From Methanoregulaceae archaeon (lineage in GTDB: Archaea > Halobacteriota > Methanomicrobia > Methanomicrobiales > Methanospirillaceae): DNA of 5,175 nt. Below are positions 1-5,175 of this stretch, one piece after another. The position numbers were made by a program, and so were the translations under genes. Position 1 is the stretch's first letter; the number at the start of each line of letters is the position of its first letter. The notes under the pieces were generated by a model. The model was not told the origin of the DNA, made no database searches, and was given only the letters and a program-made list of their open reading frames with translations. The stretch is from positions 1 through 5,175 of the forward strand of contig JACTVF010000191.1 of assembly GCA_019695435.1 (NCBI GenBank), written 5' to 3'.

Positions 1-122
1 AGATCGCACCGCCGTGCGTACTCTTCCGCACAGGTGCAGACCGCCCTGCAATGGGCGATCACCTTCGGGCGGCACCCGGCTTCGTTAAGCAGCGCGATGC
101 AGCGATCCCGGTTTTCAGGCAT
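1..122 (-). CDS. HD-domain protein, TIGR00295-like (N-terminal fragment, cut by window edge)
   Basis: Forty codons are visible before the window ends; the rest lies outside. The start is fixed by the sequence: an in-frame TAA sits 18 nt upstream (138-140) and the only start codon before the coding sequence is the ATG at 120-122. The N-terminus reads MPENRDRCIALLNEAGC followed by VIAHCRAV, with His24 where the first metal-binding histidine of HD phosphohydrolases is expected. This resembles the archaeal HD/HDIG family TIGR00295, whose substrate is not known to me. The HD aspartate pair itself is not in view. The gene begins inside the 3' end of the transcription factor E gene (8-nt overlap) and has no recognisable Shine-Dalgarno, which suggests translation coupled to that gene. 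Family assignment is from memory of the N-terminal pattern and is moderately sure; that it is a real gene is fairly sure. Confidence 0.7.
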   Translation of the reverse strand, partial: MPENRDRCIALLNEAGCRPKVIAHCRAVCTCAEEYARRCD

Positions 123-636
123 GGCCGAGTGATTTTTTTATGGACTCAATGCGCTCCCGGAGCGCTTTCACGAGAACCTCGTTATCGAAATGGCCAAGCG
201 GCTGCTCGCAGTTCGGGCACTTGAAGTCGCCTCCTATGGCCTGCGTAAATGTATAGATATCGTGGCAGTCCTTGCAGATGAAAAAATCGTTCTCCTCCTC
301 GAACTGTGCCCGGTGTTCGAGTTTGCCAAGGACCCTCTCCATATCTTCCCGTATGGCATCGTGGATGTGATCGATCCGCAGTTGCCACAGGTAGGTGAGC
401 CAGCCGGTCTCGTTGTTCTTGATCCTGTGATATTCCGCAAGCCGTTTCTCATACAGCGTATAGAGCGTGTGGCGCACGGAGTTCAGGTTGATCCCGGTGC
501 TCGCGGCCAAATCCTCGTCACTGTGCTCGCCCTCTTTTGGGAATTTTTCCAGAAGATTGAGCCCTTCATCACCGATCAACCGGTGAATATATGCCCGCAT
601 TGCCGGCTTATTTAGCACTTCTTCTACAGGATCCAT
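115..636 (-). CDS. tfe: Transcription factor E, alpha subunit (TFE / TFIIE-alpha homologue)
   Basis: This 173-aa protein is an archaeal basal transcription factor. The family binds the RNA polymerase clamp and stalk and helps TBP/TFB open promoters, especially weak ones. It has the expected two-part layout and the usual family length. An N-terminal winged helix spans about residues 10-75, including EDLAASTGINLNSVRHTLYT near 41-60. A charged linker helix follows at about 88-115, then a C-terminal zinc ribbon with Cys121, Cys124, Cys140 and Cys143 in two CxxC pairs (ICKDC and KCPNC). A last helix covers 153-170. The ATG at 634-636 overlaps the stop of the upstream ATP-grasp gene in a TGATG arrangement. 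No Shine-Dalgarno precedes it, so translation probably depends on re-initiation after the upstream gene. Identification is secure from the domain order and zinc ligands. Confidence 0.95.
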   Translation of the reverse strand: MDPVEEVLNKPAMRAYIHRLIGDEGLNLLEKFPKEGEHSDEDLAASTGINLNSVRHTLYTLYEKRLAEYHRIKNNETGWLTYLWQLRIDHIHDAIREDMERVLGKLEHRAQFEEENDFFICKDCHDIYTFTQAIGGDFKCPNCEQPLGHFDNEVLVKALRERIESIKKSLGHA

Positions 637-1709
637 CAGCGAATATATTGTCGGACAGAGCTGATATTTTTATCCAGCCTGGAAAGCACCTCATCGCGTG
701 TCGAACCCGTGGCGGACACGCTCGTTATCGCCTGTTCTTCTTCAAAAAATGTCCCCGGCCACGGGATATCAGAGACCATGGGGGCAAGCCCTTTTAAGTC
801 CGCGTCAAAGGTAAGGTCGCGGTCGGCAAAGAGGATACGCCGTGCTGCATATCTCTGCGCCTGCGGCGCTTCCGGAAGTGCTCCCGCGCAGGCATTAACA
901 TGGAACCGGAACAGGTTGCACGCATATGCCGCTTCTACAGTATCGATCGTTCCCTGGAAACGGGGGTTCACTTCGATTACCCACGGTGTATCATGACCGA
1001 TTACAAAATCGATGCCAAGGGTTCCCGTGCAGCCGCTTGAAGCGGCGATCTTCTCGGCGAGGGAGATCATCTCCCTGCACAAGGGGTGGTCAAAGGGGGT
1101 GATCGACCCGGAGAATCCGAATGCGGATTCGCCGTTTCTCCTGAGCAACTGTTCGTTTACGGCAATCGCCCGGGCCTTATCGCCGTTTGCCACACAGCAG
1201 ACGCTTGCGGGGATCCCGTCTGCCACCTGCTGCCGGATATAGGGGACATCCGGGTACAGGGAAGCCCAGTGTTTTTCCTCACCGTCATTGCGGAGTACCG
1301 CGTTGCGCCACCCGCCCGCACCGCGGCGCGGTTTTGCCATCACCGGGTATTCGCCTTCAGCAGCAATGCGGGGAACCGGAACACCCAATTCCTCAAAAAA
1401 ATGCTGCATCTCCAGTTTGTCGAGGAACCGGCCCACACATTCGCGGGGTGTCCCACAGAGGGGGACAGGGAAGGTCAGGTCTTCGGCTCCTGAGGTTGCA
1501 ACCACAAGATCAAAGGAATATTTGCGGCACATCCGGTCCACGGTATCAGGGAGATCAGCAAGATCGTTAAAATGCATCCGGTCCCGTGTGTACCAGAACA
1601 GGTCCTGGTCGCAGAAATGATCTACCGCACAGACTTCATAGCCGGCAAGAGCGGCCGATTGCGCCACATGGCGCGTAGCAAATCCGGCAACGAGGACCCG
1701 GCCTCTCAC
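636..1709 (-). CDS. ATP-grasp superfamily protein, COG2232-like predicted carboligase, substrate unknown
   Basis: A 357-aa protein with the three-part ATP-grasp fold. A Rossmann-like pre-ATP-grasp domain starts at [16 protein letters not shown] (4-19). The central lid region includes a [20 protein letters not shown] helix (95-114) and a glycine-rich ATP loop [11 protein letters not shown] (123-133), with the likely phosphate-contacting Lys126. The catalytic metal/ATP site is [20 protein letters not shown] (232-251), with Glu246 and Asn248 as probable magnesium ligands. Enzymes of this superfamily join a carboxylate to an amine or thiol through an acyl-phosphate; the substrates here cannot be read from sequence. 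It most resembles archaeal COG2232 proteins (from memory). The start is GTG (1707-1709), overlapping the Trm56 stop as GTGA, with a good GGAGG at 1714-1718. It sits between Trm56 and TFE, so a link to RNA or translation is possible but unproven. Confidence 0.85.
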   Translation of the reverse strand: MRGRVLVAGFATRHVAQSAALAGYEVCAVDHFCDQDLFWYTRDRMHFNDLADLPDTVDRMCRKYSFDLVVATSGAEDLTFPVPLCGTPRECVGRFLDKLEMQHFFEELGVPVPRIAAEGEYPVMAKPRRGAGGWRNAVLRNDGEEKHWASLYPDVPYIRQQVADGIPASVCCVANGDKARAIAVNEQLLRRNGESAFGFSGSITPFDHPLCREMISLAEKIAASSGCTGTLGIDFVIGHDTPWVIEVNPRFQGTIDTVEAAYACNLFRFHVNACAGALPEAPQAQRYAARRILFADRDLTFDADLKGLAPMVSDIPWPGTFFEEEQAITSVSATGSTRDEVLSRLDKNISSVRQYIR

Positions 1710-2236
1710 AACTCCTCCGTCTGCTTCCCGGCCCGTGAGGGGACGATCCGGATTTTTGCGCCGGGGAATTTGCGGGAGAATTCTGTACCTTCATAGAGAT
1801 GATCCAGAAAGAGCGCAAGGCTCGAGATCTCCGAATGAGGTTGGCCGGTCACGGCGACGTTGTAGTCCGCAAGGCCATACATCTCGCCGGGCACTTTTTC
1901 CGCCCCAACTACCACGAGAAGTTTTTCGCATGGCCGGATCTCGCCGATGATATCGGGCAGGTTGATCCCGTACATCGTAAGGTGGACAACTTTGCCTCCG
2001 CTCTCCTTCCAGTCCCGGATGCAGGCACGCCACTTGACGTTATCCTCGCAGAAGAAATTCCCGCCCCACCGGTCTGCTACGTCGAGGACGCTCTCCACTA
2101 CGCCTTTGTCGCTTGCGGCAAGAAACATCCCCGAAGCTCCGAGAGCCCGGCCGGTCAGAGCAACATGGGTGGTCACCCGCTGGTCACGTTCGGGCCGGTG
2201 GCCGATCCGGAGTATGGCAACTTCTTTTCCGGTCAT
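1706..2236 (-). CDS. tRNA (cytidine(56)-2'-O)-methyltransferase Trm56
   Basis: A 176-aa SPOUT-class methyltransferase of the COG1303 family, which 2'-O-methylates C56 in the T-loop of archaeal tRNAs using S-adenosylmethionine. Family signatures are clear: an N-terminal [20 protein letters not shown] block (9-28), then [10 protein letters not shown] (31-40), and the C-terminal trefoil-knot SAM site [19 protein letters not shown] (108-126) followed by [19 protein letters not shown] (129-147). Length matches the family. The start is ATG at 2234-2236, preceded by a weak purine-rich AGGA about 10 nt upstream. It follows the winged-helix gene by 2 nt, and its TGA overlaps the GTG of the ATP-grasp gene by 4 nt. 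From family knowledge, C56 methylation is nearly universal in archaea and supports the D-loop/T-loop contact, so the gene is expected to be housekeeping. Confidence 0.95.
   Translation of the reverse strand: MTGKEVAILRIGHRPERDQRVTTHVALTGRALGASGMFLAASDKGVVESVLDVADRWGGNFFCEDNVKWRACIRDWKESGGKVVHLTMYGINLPDIIGEIRPCEKLLVVVGAEKVPGEMYGLADYNVAVTGQPHSEISSLALFLDHLYEGTEFSRKFPGAKIRIVPSRAGKQTEEL
1714..1718 (-). promoter_or_regulatory. Shine-Dalgarno for the ATP-grasp gene
   Basis: GGAGG on the minus strand lies 4 nt before the GTG start at 1709. It is embedded in the last codons of the Trm56 gene. It supports the GTG rather than a later ATG as the start of the ATP-grasp gene, and shows that this gene can recruit ribosomes itself as well as through the overlap. 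Confidence 0.7.
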
Positions 2237-2238
2237 TT

Positions 2239-2511
2239 TTAGTTCTTCCTTGCTTTTATCACGCCATTTTCAATAATGTACGGCACCGTTTCATCGTACC
2301 TTGCCTGGCATTTCACCAGTGCCTCCCCTACGGATAGGGCCCGTACCATTCCACCGGTCCGGTTGATGAGGAGATAACGGTCGAGCCGGTCCAGCGAAGC
2401 GGCGACTGCTGGAGCATCCAGTCCGCTCTCGTTTGCCAGCTCATCAGCGGTTATTTCACCCTTCTGCGCGATGAGGTGGTAGATCAGCCAGTCGGCGTCC
2501 TCTTCTTTCAC
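2239..2511 (-). CDS. Small winged helix-turn-helix protein, probable transcription regulator
   Basis: A 90-aa protein that looks like a single winged-helix domain. Helix 1 lies at about 4-16, helix 2 at 21-28 (TADELANE), the recognition helix at 32-46 ([16 protein letters not shown]) and a wing at 47-60 ([13 protein letters not shown]). A short C-terminal helix and a basic tail ending KARKN follow. No metal site, ligand domain or transmembrane segment is visible. The start must be GTG at 2509-2511: the three upstream codons are ATA, TTA and an in-frame TGA, so there is no room for an earlier start, and no Shine-Dalgarno precedes it. It is the first gene of the minus-strand operon that carries Trm56, ATP-grasp and TFE. 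It could regulate that operon or the divergent gene, but its targets are unknown. I do not recognise a named family. Confidence 0.8.
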   Translation of the reverse strand: MKEEDADWLIYHLIAQKGEITADELANESGLDAPAVAASLDRLDRYLLINRTGGMVRALSVGEALVKCQARYDETVPYIIENGVIKARKN

Positions 2512-2587
2512 TATTAATCATTCCCGCTCGTCCAGATTATAGTTTATTGCCGGCGGTTTTTTAGCCCGTCACTACCAATCAGATCCT
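2512..2587. promoter_or_regulatory. Divergent promoter region between the winged-helix gene and the acidic-protein gene
   Basis: This is the only true intergenic gap in the window. It holds an A/T-rich core at 2536-2548 (ATTATAGTTTATT) and a T6 run at 2557-2562 after a GC-rich stretch. On the minus strand TATAAT at 2536-2541 is a TATA-box candidate. Archaeal boxes centre about 26-27 nt before transcription start, which would place the start near 2512, at or next to the GTG. On the plus strand either the 2541-2548 stretch or the T-run at 2557-2564 could be the box for the gene starting at 2588. Neither side has a clear BRE, and neither gene has a strong Shine-Dalgarno. Box positions are inferred by eye only. 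Confidence 0.5.
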
Positions 2588-2998
2588 ATGGATACAGAAA
2601 ATCCCGCCCCGTCGTTTCCCGAACTGGTCGGGATCGCGGACTGCCTGCTTGAGGAGAGCGGCGAGGACGACGACGCACTCGTGCGCCGGCTAGAGACCCT
2701 GCCCGGACCGGTGCGAGGTGAACTCCTGGTCTCGGATCTCTTAAATGCGTGGCAGGTATTCTATTATTTTTTTCGTATCGTTCCGGACGAACTGGTGAGG
2801 GAACGCCTCGAACTCGAACCTGCATCATCGCTTGTTAGCGGGGTGGAAATCGATGAGATTGAGCTGCTGACCCGGGTATTCCGGGTTAACAACAACCAGC
2901 CGGAGATCATCGTGACTGACGGGAAGGAGCCGCTGAAAACATTTTCCGGCACGAGCGCGGTCGCAGACAGCCAGTCTTATATTGAATCGACGTTATAG
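2588..2998 (+). CDS. Hypothetical acidic protein, 136 aa
   Basis: This is the only plus-strand gene I support in the window. Its start is the ATG at 2588-2590, directly downstream of the divergent promoter region, and its TAG stop is at 2996-2998. The protein is strongly acidic: I count 27 Asp/Glu against 10 Arg/Lys and no His. It has two parts: a helical N-terminal half with an acidic patch GEDDDA (25-30) and an aromatic stretch AWQVFYYFFRIVPDEL (54-69), then a C-terminal half with a likely strand-rich segment VFRVNNNQPEIIVTDG (97-112). No signal peptide or clear membrane helix is visible; the aromatic stretch is too short and is flanked by charge. No catalytic motif or known family is recognised. 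It overlaps the convergent COG2122 gene by 6 nt at its 3' end. Support comes from placement beside a plausible promoter and absence of a competing minus-strand gene here. Conservation elsewhere is untested. Confidence 0.7.
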   Translation: MDTENPAPSFPELVGIADCLLEESGEDDDALVRRLETLPGPVRGELLVSDLLNAWQVFYYFFRIVPDELVRERLELEPASSLVSGVEIDEIELLTRVFRVNNNQPEIIVTDGKEPLKTFSGTSAVADSQSYIESTL

Positions 2999-3706
2999 CC
3001 GGTCCCCCGCAGTGATCAGCTGTTCGTCGACCCGGGCCGGAACGACGGGCGGGACCCTGCCCCAGTTTACGACGGTCTCTCCCATAATGGCAAAGACCCC
3101 CTGCACCTCGCGGGGGTCCAACTGGTTAAGGACATCACGGTCATCCGGACGTATCTGGTTGCAGACCGCTGTCGCCCAGGCATCGGCAAGGAGGGGATCG
3201 GGCGCGAAGATTGTGACTGCATCCGCGACCCCGAAGGAAATTGAGGGTCCGACCGTTGCTGATGAGGTACAGATGCCAAACGGTCCTTTTTGCGGCGGGA
3301 CGATAAACGCGATCCTGTCGGAAAGCCGGGCCGTCCCGGCATGCACACCCACCCGTACGTCCCGGTCGCTGACCAGCGCAATATCCCCGCCGTTATCGAT
3401 CACCCCGAAACGGGCACCGGCCCCGATCATGGCCTCAATCCCGGCGGTTGCAATGGCACCCGCAACGGTCGCCATGGGCCCGACACCGGCATGGGCGGCG
3501 GCGGCTGCCATGTGTAGGATCAATGGCTCGTCCGTATCCGGTTCGTAAGGAAAAAACGTACTCTCAAAAAAAGGGTCACCGGCGATGTACCCCTCTATCA
3601 CCTGGCGGGCAGCGATCATACCTGCCTTTGCCGCTGTCGCGTGAGCGGGTGTTTCCGCGAGGATCGCCGCAAAGGTCTCGCGGAACCGGAACGGCTCGCG
3701 GATCAT
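2993..3706 (-). CDS. COG2122/UPF0280 ApbE-like protein of the cysteine/homocysteine sulfur pathway
   Basis: A 237-aa member of the UPF0280 family, related to the ApbE fold. The Methanosarcina acetivorans homologue MA1715 has been reported, as I recall, to take part in persulfide-linked cysteine and homocysteine synthesis, especially at low sulfide. Visible motifs are GVGPMATVAGAIA (75-87), VIDNGGDIAL (102-111) and GICTSSATVGPSISFGVADA (144-163), followed by TIFA. Cys146 in the GICTSS motif is a candidate persulfide carrier; Cys182 is the only other cysteine. The start is ATG at 3704-3706, overlapping the ferredoxin TGA as ATGA. An in-frame ATG further upstream at 3793 would merely read through the ferredoxin's cysteine-rich end in another frame. 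No clear Shine-Dalgarno precedes it, so coupling to the ferredoxin gene is likely. It is the last gene of the sulfur operon. Confidence 0.9.
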   Translation of the reverse strand: MIREPFRFRETFAAILAETPAHATAAKAGMIAARQVIEGYIAGDPFFESTFFPYEPDTDEPLILHMAAAAAHAGVGPMATVAGAIATAGIEAMIGAGARFGVIDNGGDIALVSDRDVRVGVHAGTARLSDRIAFIVPPQKGPFGICTSSATVGPSISFGVADAVTIFAPDPLLADAWATAVCNQIRPDDRDVLNQLDPREVQGVFAIMGETVVNWGRVPPVVPARVDEQLITAGDRL

Positions 3707-4089
3707 AGGGGTAACGTCAGCGCCTGGTGCGGGCACGCGTCCACACATTTGCCGCAGAGGATGCACCGGTCTTCCGCGATCACAAGTTTCCACTGATCGT
3801 CAAACGAGAAGACCTCGCGGGGGCAGATGGAGAGACAGGCGCCGCAGTCAACGCACTCGCTTGTGTTGAGATTGATCCCGTGTTCAAGCAGTCGCACGGT
3901 CGCTCCGAGCCGGGTCATGGTTGTCCGGATAAGCTGGCACTGGTCGTCAGGCACTTCAATGAGCGCCTCACCCTCTGACGAGTCGATCATTGCCCGTTCG
4001 ACATTGATGAGGACACCGGTATCCTTTACCACCTGAGCGATGATCGGGGCGTTTCCCTTTCCCCGGGAAAAGTTCACGAGCAGTTTCAT
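3703..4089 (-). CDS. NIL-domain / 2[4Fe-4S] ferredoxin protein of homocysteine synthesis
   Basis: A 128-aa protein with an N-terminal NIL domain (about 1-72, LVNFSRGKGNAPIIAQVVKD at 4-23) fused to a ferredoxin with two classic CxxCxxCxxxCP motifs: Cys79, 82, 85, 89 and Cys109, 112, 115, 119. These ligate two [4Fe-4S] clusters. The Methanosarcina homologue MA1822 works with the COG1900 protein MA1821 in converting aspartate semialdehyde to homocysteine. The ferredoxin probably supplies electrons to reduce a persulfide or thio-intermediate; the NIL domain's ligand is unclear. The start is ATG at 4087-4089, overlapping the upstream stop as ATGA, with a strong Shine-Dalgarno 6 nt ahead. The in-frame GTG at 4096-4098 is part of that Shine-Dalgarno and is rejected. 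All eight cluster cysteines are intact, so this gene shows no sign of decay even though its partner upstream carries a stop codon. Confidence 0.93.
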   Translation of the reverse strand: MKLLVNFSRGKGNAPIIAQVVKDTGVLINVERAMIDSSEGEALIEVPDDQCQLIRTTMTRLGATVRLLEHGINLNTSECVDCGACLSICPREVFSFDDQWKLVIAEDRCILCGKCVDACPHQALTLPL

Positions 4090-5175
4090 TTCAGCCACCT
4101 CCCGCCGAAGAGTTTCCCAAGATTAATTGCAGTGAGCATCCCGATCACGTGGTGCTCCCGGTCAACAACCGGCAGCGCGCTGATATTATTCTGTTCGAGT
4201 TTCCGGACCGCAATATCGACGGCCTCATCAGTCGTGGTGGTTACCACCTTCTTTTTCATGATATCGCTGACAATGCATGCCTTGCCCGGGTTCGCAACCG
4301 CCTTTGAGACATCAAAGGTGGTCACGATTCCGACAAGCCTGCCATCGCTGCCGATAACCGGCAGGTGGTTGGTCTCCCCTTTGAGGAGTTTCTGTGCTGC
4401 CGTACGGATCTCCTCGGATTCCCCGATGCTCACCACTTGCCGGTCCATGATATCCATCACGCGGGGGCCTTTTTTGCTCTCGTGCATCGGGTGCACCTTC
4501 TTTTTCGCATCGATCGGCCGTGTGGGCAGTGCCAGCTGCATGGTACCCTTTCCTATCCAAGATTTGAGTTCCTCGGCAACCCTGCGTGCCCTCCTGAAAC
4601 TCGAGAGGGATGAGGTTCGCACCTGTTCCCCGTTGATCTCGACAGACCCCGATCGCAGTTCCGCATAAGTGACGCTCCGGATCAGGGGACGGTTGCGGCT
4701 TGGCACACCGTAATCGATCAGGTCCACCGAAATATCCTTATCACGGACCGCCGTGGCCCGCACCACGTCAAGGTCCAGTACCGGCAGCGGCACCCCGAGC
4801 CCCACGTAGAGTGTAACGCCATAGCCGGTCATAGTCGCGGCGCGGAGGTAATCGGGTGACATTTCTTTTAAGTTCCCGGTTACCATTAACGTCCCGAAGC
4901 CACCGATGGGCGAGTGCTGTGTTCCTTCGCCGATCACCATACCCTGCGCGCCGCACAAAAAGATCGGGACGCCGCTTCCGATCAGCTGGAGTTTTGGGTC
5001 GTTTGATATCGGGTTTAATACGCCTGCTCCCGAGTAGGTGATATTTCCGGTGTTGGGGAGGAGAGTTCCCATATACGTATGCAGGAGCCGGTCGGTGGTA
5101 TTGGTCGCCGCGTTGTACCGCTGGTACGCGTTCCGCGGGTTTCACATGATCGCCTGGTTGAGGTTTTTGAGGAGG
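4086..5175 (-). CDS. L-aspartate semialdehyde sulfurtransferase, COG1900/DUF39 + two CBS domains (5' end off window; in-frame TGA)
   Basis: This is the C-terminal part of the enzyme that inserts sulfur into aspartate semialdehyde to make homocysteine in many methanogens (MA1821 and MJ0100 family). The frame runs in from the window edge as LKNLNQAIM, hits a TGA (5142-5144), and continues as NPRNAYQRYNAATNTTDRLL and then MGTLLPNTGN from codon 5072. Numbered from that methionine, DUF39 continues to about residue 155 (GEGTQHSPIGGFGTLMVTG at 48-66). Two CBS domains follow at about 203-258 and 267-324, probably a nucleotide- or metabolite-sensing module. Family members are roughly 500 aa; about 363 codons are seen here. 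Because homology continues on both sides of the TGA, the methionine at 5072 is not a real start. The gene is a disrupted copy, carries a sequencing error, or (unlikely) is recoded. It ends in ATGA overlap with the ferredoxin gene. Confidence 0.88.
4096..4102 (-). promoter_or_regulatory. Strong Shine-Dalgarno for the NIL/ferredoxin gene
   Basis: GGAGGTG on the minus strand lies 6 nt before the ATG at 4089. It is a full match to the core complement of an archaeal 16S rRNA 3' end. It decides the start of the ferredoxin gene, because the only alternative start (GTG at 4098) is made of its last three bases. It also gives the ferredoxin an independent ribosome entry site, so it could still be translated if ribosomes leave the upstream gene early at the TGA at 5142. 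Confidence 0.85.
5142..5144 (-). other. In-frame TGA within the COG1900/DUF39 gene
   Basis: The minus-strand codons here read LNQAIM, then TGA, then NPRNAYQRYN. Both flanks match the pattern I remember for COG1900 proteins (LNQA...NPRNAYQ.YNAATN), with no frame change, so only one codon is abnormal. One substitution from Cys (TGC/TGT), Trp (TGG), Gly (GGA) or Arg (CGA/AGA) would produce it. At least five genes in the window end in TGA, several within ATGA/GTGA overlaps, so a genome-wide reassignment of TGA is not credible. Confidence 0.85.

Noticed and set aside
190..615. Long plus-strand open frames opposite the minus-strand genes (such as 190-615, 1086-1493, 1799-2242, 2982-3548 and 4132-4668).
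   Set aside because: They mirror clearly identified genes in GC-rich DNA, have no ribosome-binding site, and their translations look like low-complexity shadow sequence.
2549..2563. GC-rich stretch plus T6 resembling an intrinsic terminator.
   Set aside because: It has no convincing stem, and it lies upstream of the plus-strand gene with no plus-strand gene ending before it.
2993..3793. A longer COG2122 protein of 266 aa starting at 3793.
   Set aside because: The extra 29 residues are the ferredoxin gene read in another frame. The ATG at 3706 gives an ATGA overlap and the usual family length.
4096..4098. GTG start for the NIL/ferredoxin gene, adding three residues.
   Set aside because: The GTG is the end of the GGAGGTG ribosome-binding site that serves the ATG at 4089.
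4086..5072. A 328-aa gene beginning at the methionine codon 5070-5072.
   Set aside because: The frame continues upstream with COG1900-like sequence (NPRNAYQRYN...), and even beyond the TGA at 5142. There is no Shine-Dalgarno and the protein would lack the first part of the domain.
5142..5144. Selenocysteine codon in the COG1900 gene.
   Set aside because: No untranslated space for a SECIS, no selenocysteine genes in view, and the likely host order is not known for selenoproteins. Kept only as a remote alternative.

Overview
The window (5,175 bp, GC-rich by eye) looks like a chromosomal segment of a methanogenic euryarchaeon, most likely of the order Methanomicrobiales (a Methanoregula- or Methanosphaerula-like organism). 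The archaeal placement rests on archaeal transcription factor E, the archaeal tRNA methyltransferase Trm56 and the anaerobic homocysteine-synthesis trio; the order-level placement is inference from composition and gene content. No mobile element, CRISPR array, rRNA or tRNA gene was seen. Coding density is very high: the only real intergenic gap is 76 bp.

Left block, all on the minus strand, reading from 2511 down to 1: a 90-aa winged-helix protein, Trm56 (tRNA C56 2'-O-methylation), an ATP-grasp ligase of unknown substrate, transcription factor E (TFE-alpha), and the first 40 codons of an HD-domain protein cut by the window edge. Spacings are +2, -4, -1 and -8 nt, so this reads as one translationally coupled operon, probably transcribed from the gap at 2512-2587. 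It joins basal transcription and tRNA modification genes with two enzymes of unknown role.

Middle: the gap 2512-2587 lies between two divergent genes. To its right, on the plus strand, is a single gene for a very acidic 136-aa protein that I do not recognise. It runs tail-to-tail into the right block and overlaps it by 6 nt.

Right block, minus strand, reading from 5175 down to 2993: the C-terminal part of a COG1900/DUF39 plus CBS protein (L-aspartate semialdehyde sulfurtransferase), a NIL-domain di-cluster ferredoxin, and a COG2122/UPF0280 ApbE-like protein, joined by two ATGA overlaps. Together these are the known genes for making homocysteine from aspartate semialdehyde and sulfide in methanogens that lack the O-acylhomoserine route.

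The most unusual feature is an in-frame TGA at 5142-5144 inside the sulfurtransferase gene. The reading frame continues with family-like sequence on both sides of it, so a first-methionine gene call at 5072 would be an artefact. The TGA is a nonsense mutation, a sequencing error or, least likely, recoding.
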